64,000 nt of DNA, from NCBI RefSeq assembly GCF_009730915.1, contig NC_052478.1, forward strand, positions 20,743,387 to 20,807,386. The letters are read 5' to 3'. Shown piece after piece: positions 47,807 to 61,597 of the stretch. Made by a program: the position numbers and the translations under genes. The stretch's first letter is position 1. Each line of letters begins with the position of its first letter. Source of the stretch: Dioscorea cayenensis subsp. rotundata. Its lineage: Eukaryota > Streptophyta > Magnoliopsida > Dioscoreales > Dioscoreaceae. Under the pieces are notes generated by a model. The model had not been told where the DNA came from. It saw only the letters and a program-made list of their open reading frames with translations, and ran no database searches.

Positions 47807-48819
47807 ATCATAAACCTGCTACATCATGAAATTAGTAGGATAAGTAAAAACACTTCTAAGATAGGGGATCAAATCACATGCTTTAATACATTTGGAGTTC
47901 AAACACACACTTAATCACAAGAAAATAATCCTCAGATTTACTCAAACAAGTGAAAGAGCTACTAAATTTAGCATTGAACACTACATATTCTAAAATAGAA
48001 TAACAAGAATTTGTAGAATGAGTGATGTTCATTACTATAAATAAAGTAATAGAGTAAAGGTCAAATCATTACTATAAATAAATAAACTGATAAGAATAAC
48101 AGAGAGTCAGAGACAACTGCATATTAGCAAACTGAGTAAGTATTCATTCAGATTACATTAAAATAAATAAATAAATAAGTCTAGATTTTGGATCCTTGTT
48201 TTGCTTGATCAACTAATCCAACTCCTTTTAAGACAACAACTTTGACGCAAAGACATGAAGTCTTAACCTAATAATTTTCCCTGAACTATTGAGAAAACCA
48301 AAATATTCTTCATTGCAACTGATGCTTATTCACCAACATGCCAAACAATTCAGCCAGTCTTGGCATTAAACTCCTAGGCCATTTGGATCCATAAGTAACA
48401 AACTAGTATTTATGAGAAAAATGTGAGACATAGAAACAAAAAAAATACCTCAGCTACAAGTTCATCCGTTGAGACGTGTGATCCTAATTCATTGTCAACA
48501 TTCATGAACCGCCTTAAACCCTAATGGTGAAACAAGCCAAACTATCAAAACAAGCAAATTAAGAAACACAAAAAAAGGAGAAACACCATAATAGAACTTG
48601 AATGCCAATCAAGTTAATAAACTAAAGAAGAATTTGAATTCACCTGAAATAGAATTTGATGCACCTTTGTAATTATAAATAGGCATACTCACTATTTGTG
48701 GAAGAGAATTTGAATTCACCTAAGAAGAAGAAGACATAATTCAAAATATTTAAAATATTTTATGCAATAACATTAAATAACATAACAAATATAAATTAAA
48801 TAACATAACATTACCACAC

Positions 48820-50860
48820 TTTCTTGAGTACAAATTTCAACTTGTATATTATCTTGAGCTTGTGGTTGACCCTTCATTTGAGTTTTCTAAAAGCAATAAC
48901 ATTAGTTTTAGATTGCAAACATAATTATTAAATCAAAATGAGTGATGTAAAATACAAGAACCTTTTTTTTATTTCTAGTAATTATATCTTCAACTTTTAA
49001 TTTCTTTCTCTTTGATGGTGGCCGGCCCTTACTCAGCACCTTTAAAGGGGTTAGACACTTTGTGGTTGAAAATTTTGCTTGATCATGCTCATGATCTTCC
49101 TCCAATATCATTGGTGAAATAAATTGATTTGAATGACTTTGCCAACCATGTGCATTATCCATGAGCTCCTCCATTGCCTTGTCCACACATTTCATTAAGA
49201 AATTATATTTTTCATTGGATTCAACTCCAATTTCAGCAGGTTTAAAAAAATGAGCACATAATTTATTGTATCGAACTTTTTGCTCACTAATTTGTGTGTC
49301 ATTATAACAATTCTTTACATAAGTATGCCGGTGTATAATATCATTTCTCCAACAGGTCAAAATATATTGAGATGGAATCTTCTTCGCATTCTTCTCAACA
49401 AGAACTTTGTTAATATGTCTATAAATAATTAATTCCTCTACACTCAAATAAATGACATGAGCATTTGATGTCAAATTTAAGCTCATTGTGTTGGACATTA
49501 AACACCGCTTGCTTTCTGAGTAAGTTTTATTTTCCTCTGAAGATGTATATCACTTGAAATGTGCATATTACCCCTTCTGAGTTGATTGCAAGATTGCAAT
49601 ATATCATTCCTCTTAACTCATCTTGGAACAACTTAAAATTTTCATTTGTGTATGCTTCTTGTAATTGCTTCTCAAAATGGCAATCAGTGAGCATCAGAAA
49701 ATTGGAGTTAAAGGAAGAAAAATCCGCTTTATTCTCCTTCTCAATTTTACTTTTCAATGCATTATCATATTGATCCCCAAATTGTTTTAAGGATGCTATT
49801 GGACCGACATAGCCATCAAAGAAAGCATTTATGCTTTCACTTCTTTGGGTCGTAAACATTCCAGTCCAAAAAACTCCTTTAACATATATAGGAGCCCAAT
49901 GATGATGACATATGTATAAAGAATTTAACCATGGATTTTTTTCAAGGTTATAATCCTCGATCATCTTCAGCCAAAGGTCTTCAAATTCTTAAATATTCAT
50001 TGACTCATAAACTATACTCTTCAAAATCTTTTTGATTGCTTTGTAATGAACTAGTCCGCCAAGCTTCTCTGAAATCTTTTTCATAATATGGCAAAGGTAA
50101 AGACGATGATGAGAATTTGGGAAGACGGTCCTAATTGCACCTTGAATAGCCATGAACTGATCAATAGTTATAGCATTAGAGGACTTGCCTGACATACATT
50201 CCAACCAAGTTCTGAACAACCAAATGTAGGTTTCTGTATCTTCTTTTGACAGTAGACTGCATCCAAATAATACGGTTTGTCCATGATGATTAATTTACCC
50301 CAACAGACGGAGCAAACGACATATCATACTTATTTGTTAAATATTTGTGTCAAAAGATATAACATCACCAAAAGTTTCATAAGCTGCTATTTATCTTGCA
50401 TCTGCCCAGAGTACATTTCTTAGCCGACCTTTCTCATCCATATCAATCAAATGGAAAAAATTTGGATTTCTCTTTTGCATGCGAGAAAAATAATTCCCAA
50501 GTTCTTCAGCATCTCCAACTCCAAGTCTGAATTGCCTAGCTCTTGCAATATAATTTCGATAATCTTTTTCTGTATATGTCAAATTTTCATATCCACCACT
50601 TTCAACAGCTAAGGAATAAAAGTTCTTGCTCAAACCTATACTTTCTTAGTCATTTAGTTCAAGCCTTCTTTTGACATATGTATCCATTTTTTGTTGCATT
50701 TTTGAAAAAGAGTTTTTTGTGGACTAAGTGCATGATTATGCTCAAAATTGATATGAGATATCGTAGAACATCCATCATTATCAACAAAAGCATTAACCAT
50801 AGCTTGACAATTTGTTTTGGTAGATATCCTAGGCTTAAAAGTGTTGTACCCAGTCCAAAT
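48820..50860 (-). pseudogene. FAR1/FRS-type (MULE-derived) gene, decayed
   Basis: FAR1-related proteins are domesticated Mutator transposases. Read leftwards: FAR1 DNA-binding end (about 50840-50650, with an EHNHALSPQK stretch), spacer (50633-50391, GDAEELGNYFSRMQKRNPNFFHLI..WADAR), transposase core (50390-49527; INHHGQTVLFGCSLLS, DTETYIWLFRTWLECMSGK, IDQFMAIQGAIRTVFPN, TQRSESINAFFDGYV), a SWIM-like region (~49560-49400, with Tyr for Cys before RH), PSQYILTCWRNDI, and a basic C-terminus (GRPPSKRKKLK, ~49020). At least three frame breaks and several stops, including before 50391, make it a pseudogene. The N-terminal end is cut at about 50840, where unrelated sequence begins. Confidence 0.8.
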
Positions 50861-52660
50861 TTAGGGGGCAATTCGGTCATTTGGATTTTGTTTCCATTCT
50901 TGTGTCAGAGGGGCAATAGAGTAATTTAGAAAAGAATAAAAACATTGTAGCAAACCTCATTACTATAGTTAAACCAAACTGCTCCTCGTAGTTTTTTGCG
51001 ACCCAAAGACCTGTTGATTCTCGCCTGCACATCGTAGCACCCCGATCAATCAGTAGCGAGGCCGAGAGTTAAAATCAAAATCTTTCTCTTCCTTCTTCTT
51101 TCCTTCTCCTTCTTTGTTTCTCCATGCCGACCGAACCCTTAAAAATCCCTAACTATTTCCGGCGACCAATTCCGCGAACCAACACCAAAAAAATTTATTC
51201 CCCACATCCTCTTGAGTAAGGTAAGAGCCTTTATCCAAGTTTTTTACCATGTATTTCTTCCGTATTTTCATTGTATTCATTGTTTAGAAACCTAGACCAA
51301 AATCTTAGATTTTCCAAGATTTGTGGGAGTTTTTGGGCTTAAAATGAAGCCCTTGATGTTGTCAATTGTTATTCATGAGAATTGTGGCAAAATTTCATTG
51401 TTTGATGTTGTAAAATGAGAGAGAACCATTTGCAAGGTTCGGGTTTTACTGTAGCATTCCGACGTTACTGTAGCACCGGAAAACTTTGGCCTTTTATTGT
51501 ATTTCTTTGATCCAAATTGAAGCTTTTCATTCATTGAACTTATTGGAACTAGGTTTACTTCATTCCGAGGTCGTTTGGGTCCAAAATGACAATGTTTTGC
51601 CCTAAAACCCTAAGGTTTCGTATTAGACATGTATAAATGCATTTGCATGCATTTTCTTTTAGCTATCATGCTTGTGTTCATTAGTATTTGGATTCCCTGC
51701 TTATATCTAGGTGGCGAAGCACCTCCAAAGGGAAGGAAACCGCCAATCAGTGTGCGCGTCTCCATGCGAGGCAACATGTCTTGTGAGTGGGTTATGTTGA
51801 ATGCACAATTCTAATTGAATATCGAAAATATTTTAATTGTTTTCTGAAATGATTTCCATGGCTTTATCATGTTTTAAATCACTATTTCATGGATGAGAAG
51901 AAAGTATAGATGACCGCTAGAAACTATGTTTTATTTGGAATGACTTGTGGTTTACTCTCTGAAAAATCATGAGAGCGCTTACTAAAGACATACATGTTTG
52001 GTGGATGAATGGAAATTGTTGATTATTACAATGAGTTCATTAAGCTTATGTGTTATAAGTGAAATTAATTATGTATGTTCAATGGATGATTTAATCTCCC
52101 TAGTGATGTATAATTTCTAAAGTTTTGAGGCATAATGTGATCAATATGGTACATGGAACCTGATGAAACCTTGAATGCTAAGGTATATAATTACACTTAT
52201 GTTGAAATTGATGAAATTTGTTCTTGTAAGTATACTGTAGAGTGCTTAATTATAGTTGATCATATTGTGGTATATATATATATATATATATATATCGGGT
52301 GGATGTCAATGATTATGATTATTATTTTAAATGAAATTTCTTTAGAATGTTGATGATGAATAGCTTGAGTTATATATATGACAAGTGTTGAATTGCAAAA
52401 ACTGAATATTCTTGTGAATTTCTAATAATAGTTTGATTTAATACTCCTAAGAGGAGATAGTGAACTTGTGAGTATTTTGACAATGGGATTATTATAGATG
52501 AAGCAAATATTAATGTTGAGGTAATGGCACTATGATAAGGATCTAAGACCTTGTTGAGCATAAGAAATGGTTGAATAGTAAAGACTTGTGAAAGTAAATA
52601 CTGATGATGCGTAAAGAAGGATTTAATCAATATATATTGGCACGTGAGATTATAGGTGAT
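50842..52660 (+). other. Unassigned segment, possibly an LTR or other repeat
   Basis: It begins TGTTGTACCCAGTCC exactly where the FAR1-like frame is lost. It includes a pyrimidine-rich GC-richer patch (51060-51200), two ACTGTAGCA motifs (51449 and 51469), and later AT-rich sequence with a (TA)n run at 52270-52294. The composition is like a retroelement LTR or leader, but I found no second copy, primer site or clean end. Confidence 0.25.
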
Positions 52661-52663
52661 GAG

Positions 52664-52756
52664 ATGAAACATGAATGATTGATTATTTCATCAAACCCGC
52701 CTTTGGAGTAATTCTTTCACATGTTGAAACATGAATGATTGATTATTTCATCAAAC
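52664..52756 (+). repeat. 60-bp direct repeat
   Basis: TGAAACATGAATGATTGATT and the following ATTTCATCAAAC occur at 52664 and again at 52724. It lies in the intron-like DNA upstream of the cofactor D exon. Confidence 0.7.
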
Positions 52757-52986
52757 TACATATAAGAAATTCTTTACAACACAACTAGACGTTTGTTTGT
52801 ATTCTATTTCAATTTGCTGTCTTTGATCAGCACCAAGTGGTTTTGACTCCATAGAAATGAATAAATTGACTCTTGAATTTGATTTTTCTGTGTTATACAG
52901 ATTAGTCACACCTCTTCTCTTTGTGTTGAGGCTGTTGTGCTATGAAAGACTAACTTTCTAATTGTTCTCTTTCAATTTTTATGCAG

Positions 52987-53534
52987 GTGGATAAGTATCA
53001 AGAACAAGGTCAGCTGTGAGAGCCTTATCTAGATAGCATTGTTTCTCCTTTGATGCTTATAGTGCTATTGAGCACAATGAATATGGCTGATGTGTCTAAT
53101 GAAGCTCTTGAAATCATCAAGCCTATATGCATTATCATCTACTCTCTGGTTACTCTTTGTGGGTATAAGAGTGTTATCAAGTTTTTTCCACATCAAGTTT
53201 TAGATCTTGAACTTGTTGTATTTCTATTGGATAAGCGCTACCATTTAGCTCCAAGGACATCTTTGCATCAAGAAAGTACTGGAGAGATGGAGACAAAATG
53301 CATCACACTCTTGTGGCATTACATACTTGTTTTAATTCCTTTTGATATATCTTCAGTTGACACAAGTATTGCAAATAATAACCACCTCGGAGGATTGGAG
53401 CTATCACCATTAGTCCATAAGATATTGGATTTTTCCAAAGACTACCTTTTAAGTGTTGGTCTTATGCGTCGAATTTCTGGATTACTTCTTTCAAGTCTTC
53501 TAACTCATCCAGATATGCCAAAAGCTTTTAATAG
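52987..53534 (+). pseudogene. Orphan exon of tubulin-folding cofactor D
   Basis: Cofactor D (TBCD; TITAN1 in Arabidopsis) is a HEAT-repeat chaperone that assembles alpha/beta-tubulin dimers. After a good acceptor (TTTTATGCAG) the frame reads DKYQEQGQL, stop, [10 protein letters not shown], then [68 protein letters not shown] and [15 protein letters not shown]. It ends near AFNR at a GT (53535). The TGA at 53017 replaces a conserved Leu codon. Only this exon was found; no other cofactor D exon is visible in the window. It is a duplicated or captured gene fragment, or the remains of a lost gene. Confidence 0.8.
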
Positions 53535-53938
53535 GTTATTCTACAATCTTCCTGGCATATATTATTTGTATGCATGTTAGACATTGTGTTAAGGTTTGCT
53601 CAATTGAGAAGTTATAGTATTTCTTTTTCTTAGGTCAAATGGGGATAAATGTTATATTCTATTGGATTATTTACTTGATAAGAAATACAAGTTACATATA
53701 TTTAGACCAAGATGGTGATATGGTTCTTCATATTATAGTACCTAATAGCCCAATGATTGAAACCATAAGCATATGGAGCATTCAAGTAGAAATAAAATAT
53801 TGTTGCCACGAGGACTTTGTTGTTGATTATCAATTTTCACCAATTAGGGTTATCTAGACTAATTAATATTTGTATAGGATGATTAAATAAAACCAAATGA
53901 AATAAAAATTAAGCTATCTAGGGCAAACAATGGTTGAA

Positions 53939-54028
53939 GGAAATAATTCAAATTCTAAGGCTTCTATGACTAGGGTTCAACACGGAAATAATTCAAATTC
54001 TAAGGCTTCTATAACTAGGGCTCAACAC
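53939..54028 (+). repeat. 45-bp tandem duplication
   Basis: Two adjacent copies start GGAAATAATTCAAATTCTAA at 53939 and 53984 and differ at only a few bases. Confidence 0.75.
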
Positions 54029-54029
54029 C

Positions 54030-56760
54030 ATAATGGTTAGAAAACTCTATACTTCCTCCTTTTCGATTAAGTTTAGTTGGTTTGAAGGTGGAGTATCCTA
54101 AAATACTGACTATTTACTATTTTCTTTCATATAGTCAGACATCTAACTTAAATCAACTCCTACTTTCATAGTAATTAAATCTAATTAGACCTTTTAAGTT
54201 TTGTGGTACCTAGTTACCCTTAAGAAATTCTAATTTAGGATTTCAAGTCCAGGGTTTCCAACATTGTAGTTCATCTTTTAGTCATTTTCTTAGTGTCTAA
54301 GATCATGCAATTATGGGATCCAACATTATTCACAAGCATTAAGTAGCATAGAACTTGGTTGTGCTTAGACTTTCCTTTGAATAAAGCTATCAAATTGAGC
54401 AATCACATTATTGAAACATGCAAGAGCTTGTTACATGAAAATGAATGTCCATTTTATGTAAGTACATATCAAAGATATACCTTATATATCAAGCACCTAA
54501 TTAAGGATATATATCAAATTTTCATGCTACACTTACTATTAAACAATCTAGAAATGGAGAAGAAGATTACTACTTCTAACAAATTTAGCATGCCCTTATA
54601 TGACATGCCATCATCAAGGCAAAATATCAACATGAAGATCAACACCCAAAAAAAATAAAAACCAAAAGATTCAAACCAAAAACATGAAGATCAATACCAT
54701 CTAATGAAAACAACCATCAACACCTTCTAGATCTCAAAACCACACATTTCACAATTTATCTCAAAAACTGAGGAGATCAATGGAGAAAGAGAAGGGATCT
54801 CACCCAAAGATGAAGGAGAGCTGTTGTCTAGGCCCCAGTTCCAGGCGGAGTCGTTTTGGTGAAGCTCACATGCACGGTGAATCTCTCAGCCAAATTCCCT
54901 AATAGTTTGAAAACCTAACAATGGATGTAAATTATTGAAAAGGTCAAGGGTATTTTCTTCTAGTTAAAAAAACAAAACCTTCTCAAACCCCAATTTGGAG
55001 AGTTGAGAAAAGGGAGTAAATGGAGGTTTCTCAACCCTCCATTTAATCCCCTCAAACCCTACCCTTAACAAAACCCTGGATCCAAACAAGGGTTGGTTGA
55101 GAAACTTACCTTACAAAATGTCCAATAACCCTCTCCCAAGCGAGGTAAGGAAGTTTAAGACATCAATATATTATCCAAAAAAAACTTTGCAAGAACCCAT
55201 GCCATTTAAAAATTAAAATAAATAAAATAGAAATTTCACAAATTTATTAAAATTCAACAAAAAATGAAAAGAAAACCATATTGTATGAATTTAGAAAAAA
55301 AAACCTTAAATAGGATTGAATACTAAATAAAAAGATAAAATGCATGCATCATATATATTAGGGAAAATTATTTTAAAGTCCCTAAAAATTTTTAAACTTC
55401 CTGCTAGTTCCTTTTGACAAAATAATAACTTGTTCAGTCCTTCCTTTATATTTTTAGTTCTAGATCGTCCCTTTTGTCAGCCCAAGCCGTGATCATTTTG
55501 TTTAATCCCAAAACTACCCTTGAACAAGTTTGGAGGGAATAATGGCGCCAAGTCACATCATGGTATGGCATTGTACTGCAAACTTACTTTGAAAGTTTCA
55601 TTCTTCTTTTACTCGTGTCTTGGCGGAGAAGCTGGTGTTCTTTTTCATAGTGTTTCCATTCTTGATCCTCTTTGCCATAGTATATGAAGAACCATTTCTC
55701 TCTTCGTTCCTCATCTTCGTCTCCCCCGTCCAGAAAAGCTCTCCAGTGCAACATTACGCCAGCTACAAGGATCTCATTTTGAGCAAACCATACTTCAACA
55801 ATATATCTAGATATTTTGTTCATATTATCTTATTTTTATCAACCACCATGTTCACAAGTTGTCCATTTATGGCCAAAGTTTTTTTTTTTTGTTGCAGAGC
55901 CCCAATGGACATGTTTTACACTGTTGTGAAATATAAGGGAGAGGGTTGTGTATTAGATTTAACTACCTTGACTGGCTTATAATTATTATTGGAAGAAATA
56001 TGTACGTATTGGCACCTTGACGCTTCTTCGGTCAGAGTTAAGTATATAATTCCAGATGAGCAGAAGATGACTTCCAAACAATGTGCAATATTCACCACTT
56101 ATTCAAAATAAACGTGGTTGATATGTTCTTAGAGACTATGAATAGTAACACAAAAGACAACTCTGGGTTATCATATATCATTTATTCTTTCATTTTTTTT
56201 ATATCTCTGCTTACGTGATAGTTGTTGTCCTTCTATTTGATGTTATTGGTGTACACATGTGATACGGTGATCGTTATGTTGGTTTTTTGCTCATTAAAAT
56301 TTGGAGTGCATGTTTTTGTTGAACAATGAACTAGGGTAATATGTTTTGAAAATCGCGCATGATTGTGTAGCCGTAAACAACAAACCATATATGTAAACAG
56401 TAATACTAGCCATGAATGATGAATCTTGAAGTGTAAATAGTGTTATTGGTCAGCAGATAATGAAAATGAACTGAGATGTGTGGAAGTAAACAACAAACCA
56501 CACATTTAAATGGAACCATACATTAACGAGAGGCATATTCAATTTATACACAATAAACATAGTAACTGGATAGAAGTAAGCTTTATTGGTCAGTAAGAAA
56601 TGAAAGTGAGGTATGAGGCGATTAAGTAGAGATAATCTGGCATATATGAATAGTACTAGACAATAATGACTGTTACTGTTAAGTTGCAAAGCATAAGTAA
56701 GTAAGACAGTATGGTAATGACCATTCTTAGTGAAGTTAATATTCAGACTGAGGACATTCT
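54030..56760. other. Non-coding spacer
   Basis: I see no supported gene. Frames at 54359-54658 and 55620-55982 show no family pattern. The patch around 55590-55770 is somewhat GC-richer. Confidence 0.45.
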
Positions 56761-56767
56761 GTTCATG

Positions 56768-59600
56768 TTAGGCATTTGATGATTCTGTAGAGTCACCATT
56801 TGGCTCTACCTCCTCATTATTTTTTGGGATGGGTGGCGCGGTCTTTGGTTGCTGATCAGTTTCTTGGTGGCTTTGTGATGGCTCATCATCCATTTTTTTT
56901 CTAGCGTCTGTAGTTGTCTCTAACACTTCTGTAGGCAATGCTAACTGAGGTGTGTTTCGTGTGATGCCATCTGACAAGATACATACAGCGTACTCCAGTC
57001 GCAAATGGGCAACATCTGAGTGGGGAACACTGAATTCCTCTCCATGCAGAAGCTGCTCCATGAAGCGCATCAGGTATACTAGACAATCGACATTGTCCTT
57101 CCTCCGTTGTGGATATTCACGAACTTGACTAAGTGTATGATGCCATCTCATTGATATTGAATTTTTTCTGCAAACGATCTTCAAACAAGGAACGCTGCAA
57201 AACACGAAAATAGAGTTACAAAAAATTAGCACAAACTCGAAATGGGAGTCATTATATGCATCAATATTACCATGGCATTTGCTGCTTGATTATAAACTGA
57301 ACTACAGACAGATAAATAATGAAAATATTCCTTCTCATTGTTGTTGAGGACAATAAGATGGTAGTTTTTCAAAGCAATCGGCATGAGAACAAGTTTTACT
57401 CTCACATAATCTTCTAAAGCTGGGGACATCATTTTATCAAGTCCACCAACTGAATGCTCCTGCTGTGACAGAGCAAGCACCATAGGTCTGCAAATTGTGG
57501 CAGGTCTATTAAACTCGTGGGGGAATTTCTTCAAAGAATCAAGTAACATGAGGACAAACACATCGATGACAGAATCTAGCACCATAAGTTTGCCATCGAT
57601 TAAAGCATGCAGATGAGATCGGGTCGTGTGACCCCATCCACTACTCCAGACAACAGTCCTGGTATCATATCAAGAAAACATATTAACATCATATAATAAA
57701 TATAAACACTTAACAATAAAAATAAACAATTACGATGATATCTACATTGTTAGTTGTAATATTAACATGCACAAATTGAAACTCGCACATAAACTTTAAA
57801 AATCAAATAATACACCATAATAGTGAAGATTTAACCTAAAATTCAACCAGCGCAGTGTGAAATTCACCCAACACAACGTGAAATATTTGTTGAGGTACTT
57901 ACTCATTTATTCTGGTGTTGAGAAACACACTCAACGCCATTTGCTATAACTTTTCCAGATGACCAAAACCCACAGATCATTTTTTTTCTGGGATAAAATC
58001 TTTTAAAGGTTCTTTTACCTTTTTATGGCATATATGTAACCCTGTGTTTTCTAAACTAGTGGTGATGTCTTGTATTTCCTTTGTGGGCATGCTTCCTTCT
58101 CCCCCTCCTTTGCAGATAATTTTTCATCATTTTTCCTCATTTTTCAACTAGGTTAAGGACTCTATTGCACTATCAATGTCATTAATTGTTTGCTCATCGA
58201 CCACACTCATTTTGTGATGGAGTTAGCGCAGTCCTTTTCTTTCCTTTTCAAGTGCTGACATTTTTGTTGAGGGAGCAAGTGCTGGGTAAGAGGATTTCGC
58301 TGCCCTTGTAGCACGCGTAACCGGCTTCTCGTACTAGGACCCTTTAGATACGTTCGCCAATGGGGATTTCGGTACTCGTGGCTTGGACACCACTTTCTTA
58401 AACTTTTTTGCCGGGGGTACAAAGTGATCATCATGGGGTAGATCACTTGAATGACCAATATCATCTATACTTTCTAGTGCTATCAACTCTTCCATCAAAG
58501 TTTCATCATTTTTGTCTTTCGTGGCCTTCCTTACTGGACTTGAGGATAGTGATTGCTAGCCAGACACCAACTGTATGCTATCTGACTACCTACTATGCTG
58601 ACCTTTCGTCTAGGAGGGCTCCCCCTTCAGTTTCTCATCTAATTTTCTTCGCCTTGTCCTCACATACTTAGGTGCTTTGATAGCATCGGATGTCTCTGAA
58701 ACCATCAATGTATTATTTCGGTAAACCTTTCCATATCCAAGTAGTTCAACTTCAGATTGTCTGTCGGCCACGAGTGGAACAAACTAGCATAAGACAACAA
58801 ACATCAACAAAAACATTTACAATAAAAATTTATACATAAAAATCTTTATATAAAATGAACGACTTATATAACATACTGAACATTTACATAGATAAGTAAA
58901 TAGGTTTGCCAAATTGTGAACAGATAGGTGTGATACAACATGACAATTGTAAATATTAATTTTATACACATACTTATTAGTACTATATTGTAATATTAAA
59001 ACTGAAATTAGAATATTAGTTACTACATGCTAAACTATGCATACCTTCTTGCCCTCTAGTGATTCAATCAAGGCATTAACAGCAGCTTGTTTCTTGTAAC
59101 TACCAACACCATAACAGAGGATGCATAGTGTTTTTCCAAAGTGAATCTTCTTCCCATTACCTGTGACTTCATAAAACCAAATTATTAATGCAATAATACA
59201 ACCCCGTAGATATCCTATCCTTGATTGCTTCCTGGCGCATATCTCTTTCACAAGGGTAGCTGCAATAGGTACATCATCCATCATACACTTATGTGTAGCC
59301 TGTGCCTATGCGTACTGCCCTATTGTTGATAGATTGTCCACATAGTAGGGTAACCATGCCGGTGATGAACATGAAGTTGTAGGGAAAAGGAGAAATTCCA
59401 AAATGTACACTAATAAAAAACTTCACAAAACTTTCTTCTTTCTTGCTTTCTTTTTTTACCACCATATTCATTAACGACCTCACCAGGCAATCCCTATTTA
59501 GGTCTACTCCTTTGCTGAAGTACTCCTCTTCAAATAGTCTCTTTGTCTTTATCATTTTAAATTTATTTGGCATTGTTGCCAATTCATGTCATGTTTTGAA
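56768..59600 (-). pseudogene. Ulp1-type cysteine protease gene of the MULE-carried kind
   Basis: Plant genomes hold many Ulp1 (C48, SUMO protease-like) genes carried by Mutator-like elements. Read leftwards: an N-terminal DUF1985-like/mobile-domain region (59582-59030; FVKFFISVHFGISPF, then RIGYLRGCIIALIIWFYEVTG and LCYGVGSYKKQAAVNALIESLEG), a Lys/Ser/Pro-rich linker (58680-58200), and a protease domain in two exons (about 57658-57226 and 57195-56768). The protease has ALIDGKLMVLDSVIDVFVLML, the His region NYHLIVLNNNEKEYFHY and the Cys region YPQRRKDNVDCLVYLMRFME. The usual catalytic Asp after His is Asn. Splice phase between the exons is unclear and the linker contains stops, so it is probably dead. 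Confidence 0.7.
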
Positions 59601-60154
59601 AAAAAAATTAATAAAAACATATTTGACACCTTGTTTTTGTCGTAAAAAATTTTGGCAACGATCCTCGTATTTCCAAAAAAAAAAAAAAAAAATAGGAAAC
59701 AACATTTTTAGGTTTTCAATTTTTTTTAAAACGTTTTCAAAACCTTTCCTCCCTTTATAAAACCTCTCCTCTCCTACTCCTCTCTCTCCTATTGGTTTTT
59801 TATTTTTATTTTTTAAAGAATATTTTTTGACAGATAAATACCAATAGCCAAAAAGAATTATATATTTAAGAAAAAAAATATAAAAAATGCATTATTTGGC
59901 ATGTTGATATTTTACAAATTAATTTATACATTATAAAAACTATATTTTTAAAAAGTTTTTGTGAAAATTATTGTTTGGCCCTTGTTTTTTTATAAACTTG
60001 CATATAACATATATTTTACACACATATATATATATATTGAAAAAATATTTGAAAAATCTACTGTTTAAGCAAAAATATTATGACTAAGTCTCTATAGGCC
60101 CCCTTTATTTTTTTTAAAAAAATTTGATGGGTACAATTTTAAATTTTATTAAAT

Positions 60155-60350
60155 TTTTTAATTTCAAATGGTTAGCATAAAATTATTATGACTTTTTTTT
60201 ACCATTTTTTTTCAAATTCGTATTTTAATTTAATAATACAATAAAGTAAACTAATATGAAAAATAAATTTTTATTAAAAAACTATAAAAAAAAATATGAA
60301 TTTGAATTAAATTATAAAAAAGCTTCATTCTGTGCTAACCAAATCTATTT
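60155..60350. mobile_element. Possible small MITE
   Basis: Imperfect inverted ends AAATGGTTAGCATAAAAT (left) and GTGCTAACCAAAT (right) enclose AT-rich sequence with further inverted similarity (TTCAAATTC and GAATTTGAA). No clear target duplication was found. Confidence 0.25.
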
Positions 60351-61594
60351 TGTGTTTTCAGTTTTTTAAAATACATAGCAGTTAGTATATCCAAACATGC
60401 TTTTGTTATTAAAAAATTGACAATAAAAAAAATAAAACAAAAACAAAACAAAAGCGAAGCAAAAAATAAATAAATAAATAAATAAATAAATAAAATCCTT
60501 ACTTTTAAATCTTTATTTTGTAAAAAAAAAAAGTCTTATTTCATTCCATGTTGTCAATATTTTAATAGAATATGAAAAATATCTTTAGTTCTAGAATAGA
60601 ATATGAAAAATACCTTTAGCTCGAAAGGGTCACAAGGAATAGACTAAGATGAGTAAAGAGCGGTAATTTTATAGTTTTAATTTTCTTTAGATTTAAAAGT
60701 AAAAGATCTAAAAAATTATAAATGTTTTGAGATATAATAAATTAAAAATTTTTTTGGGGGAATCGGAAGAGTGGGTGGAACTGTTGTTACTTTTCTTCTA
60801 CTACTACTATTATTATTACCAGGCATTTTCCCCGGCTTCACATCGAAGTTTTTAAAATTTTGTGAGTAGTTTTGAGGCAATATCATATATAAAATAATAT
60901 AATTAAACAATTTCTATCATAGACACTATTTTATACTTTAGATTTCAAAGGTCTTATAGAAATTTTATGGACATTTATTACATAAATAATTATGTGTAAT
61001 TACTGTTTTTCAATTATTAATATTATAAGTAATATATATAAAAACTTAAATGTTATAAAAAAAATTAAAATTGTTTCTTGAAACGCTCTCGAAGTAGATT
61101 ATACATCTACTTTAATAGTATGCATGTATAGATTATTACTATTATTTAATTCATTGTTGGGAAATACGTTCAATTTAATTGGTTTGGTTTTAGATCTCAT
61201 GTGATTTGACTTTTCCTTTTTTAGTTTTATAAATTTTACAATTGAATAAATCAAAGTAACCTAAGATGAAACCCAAAACCCACTTAAAATAAAAATATAA
61301 GTGTTTGTTAAGTTTATTTCATATCTGTTTACCTCTCTTGATACATGCTTGTCACATTTCATCTACGAAAATCCATAGATAATAACTCTAGAAACATTAG
61401 TAGATCAGTTGTTCAATCCGATTTACACCCCTAAAAAAATATTAATAAACAAAAACATTCCACCTAACCCATTTCAACACAAATACAGTTGAAAAACACC
61501 GCTTATCTTTCCATTTCATTTGCTTTGTATCGGTCTCTCTTATGTGTTCTCTTATTTATTTATTTTTTCCTACTGACGTTCCGTGGTTGATCTT

Positions 61595-61597
<3 letters not shown>

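Noticed and set aside
53050..53580. Cofactor D ORF beginning at its first internal ATG
   Set aside because: Homology extends upstream of this ATG to the acceptor at 52986, so the ATG is not a real start and the TGA at 53017 is a true break.
54359..54658. 99-codon plus-strand frame
   Set aside because: AT-rich composition with no motif and no splice support.
55620..55982. 120-codon frame with hydrophobic N-terminus
   Set aside because: It looked like a membrane protein, but hydrophobicity follows from T-rich DNA and no family pattern is present.
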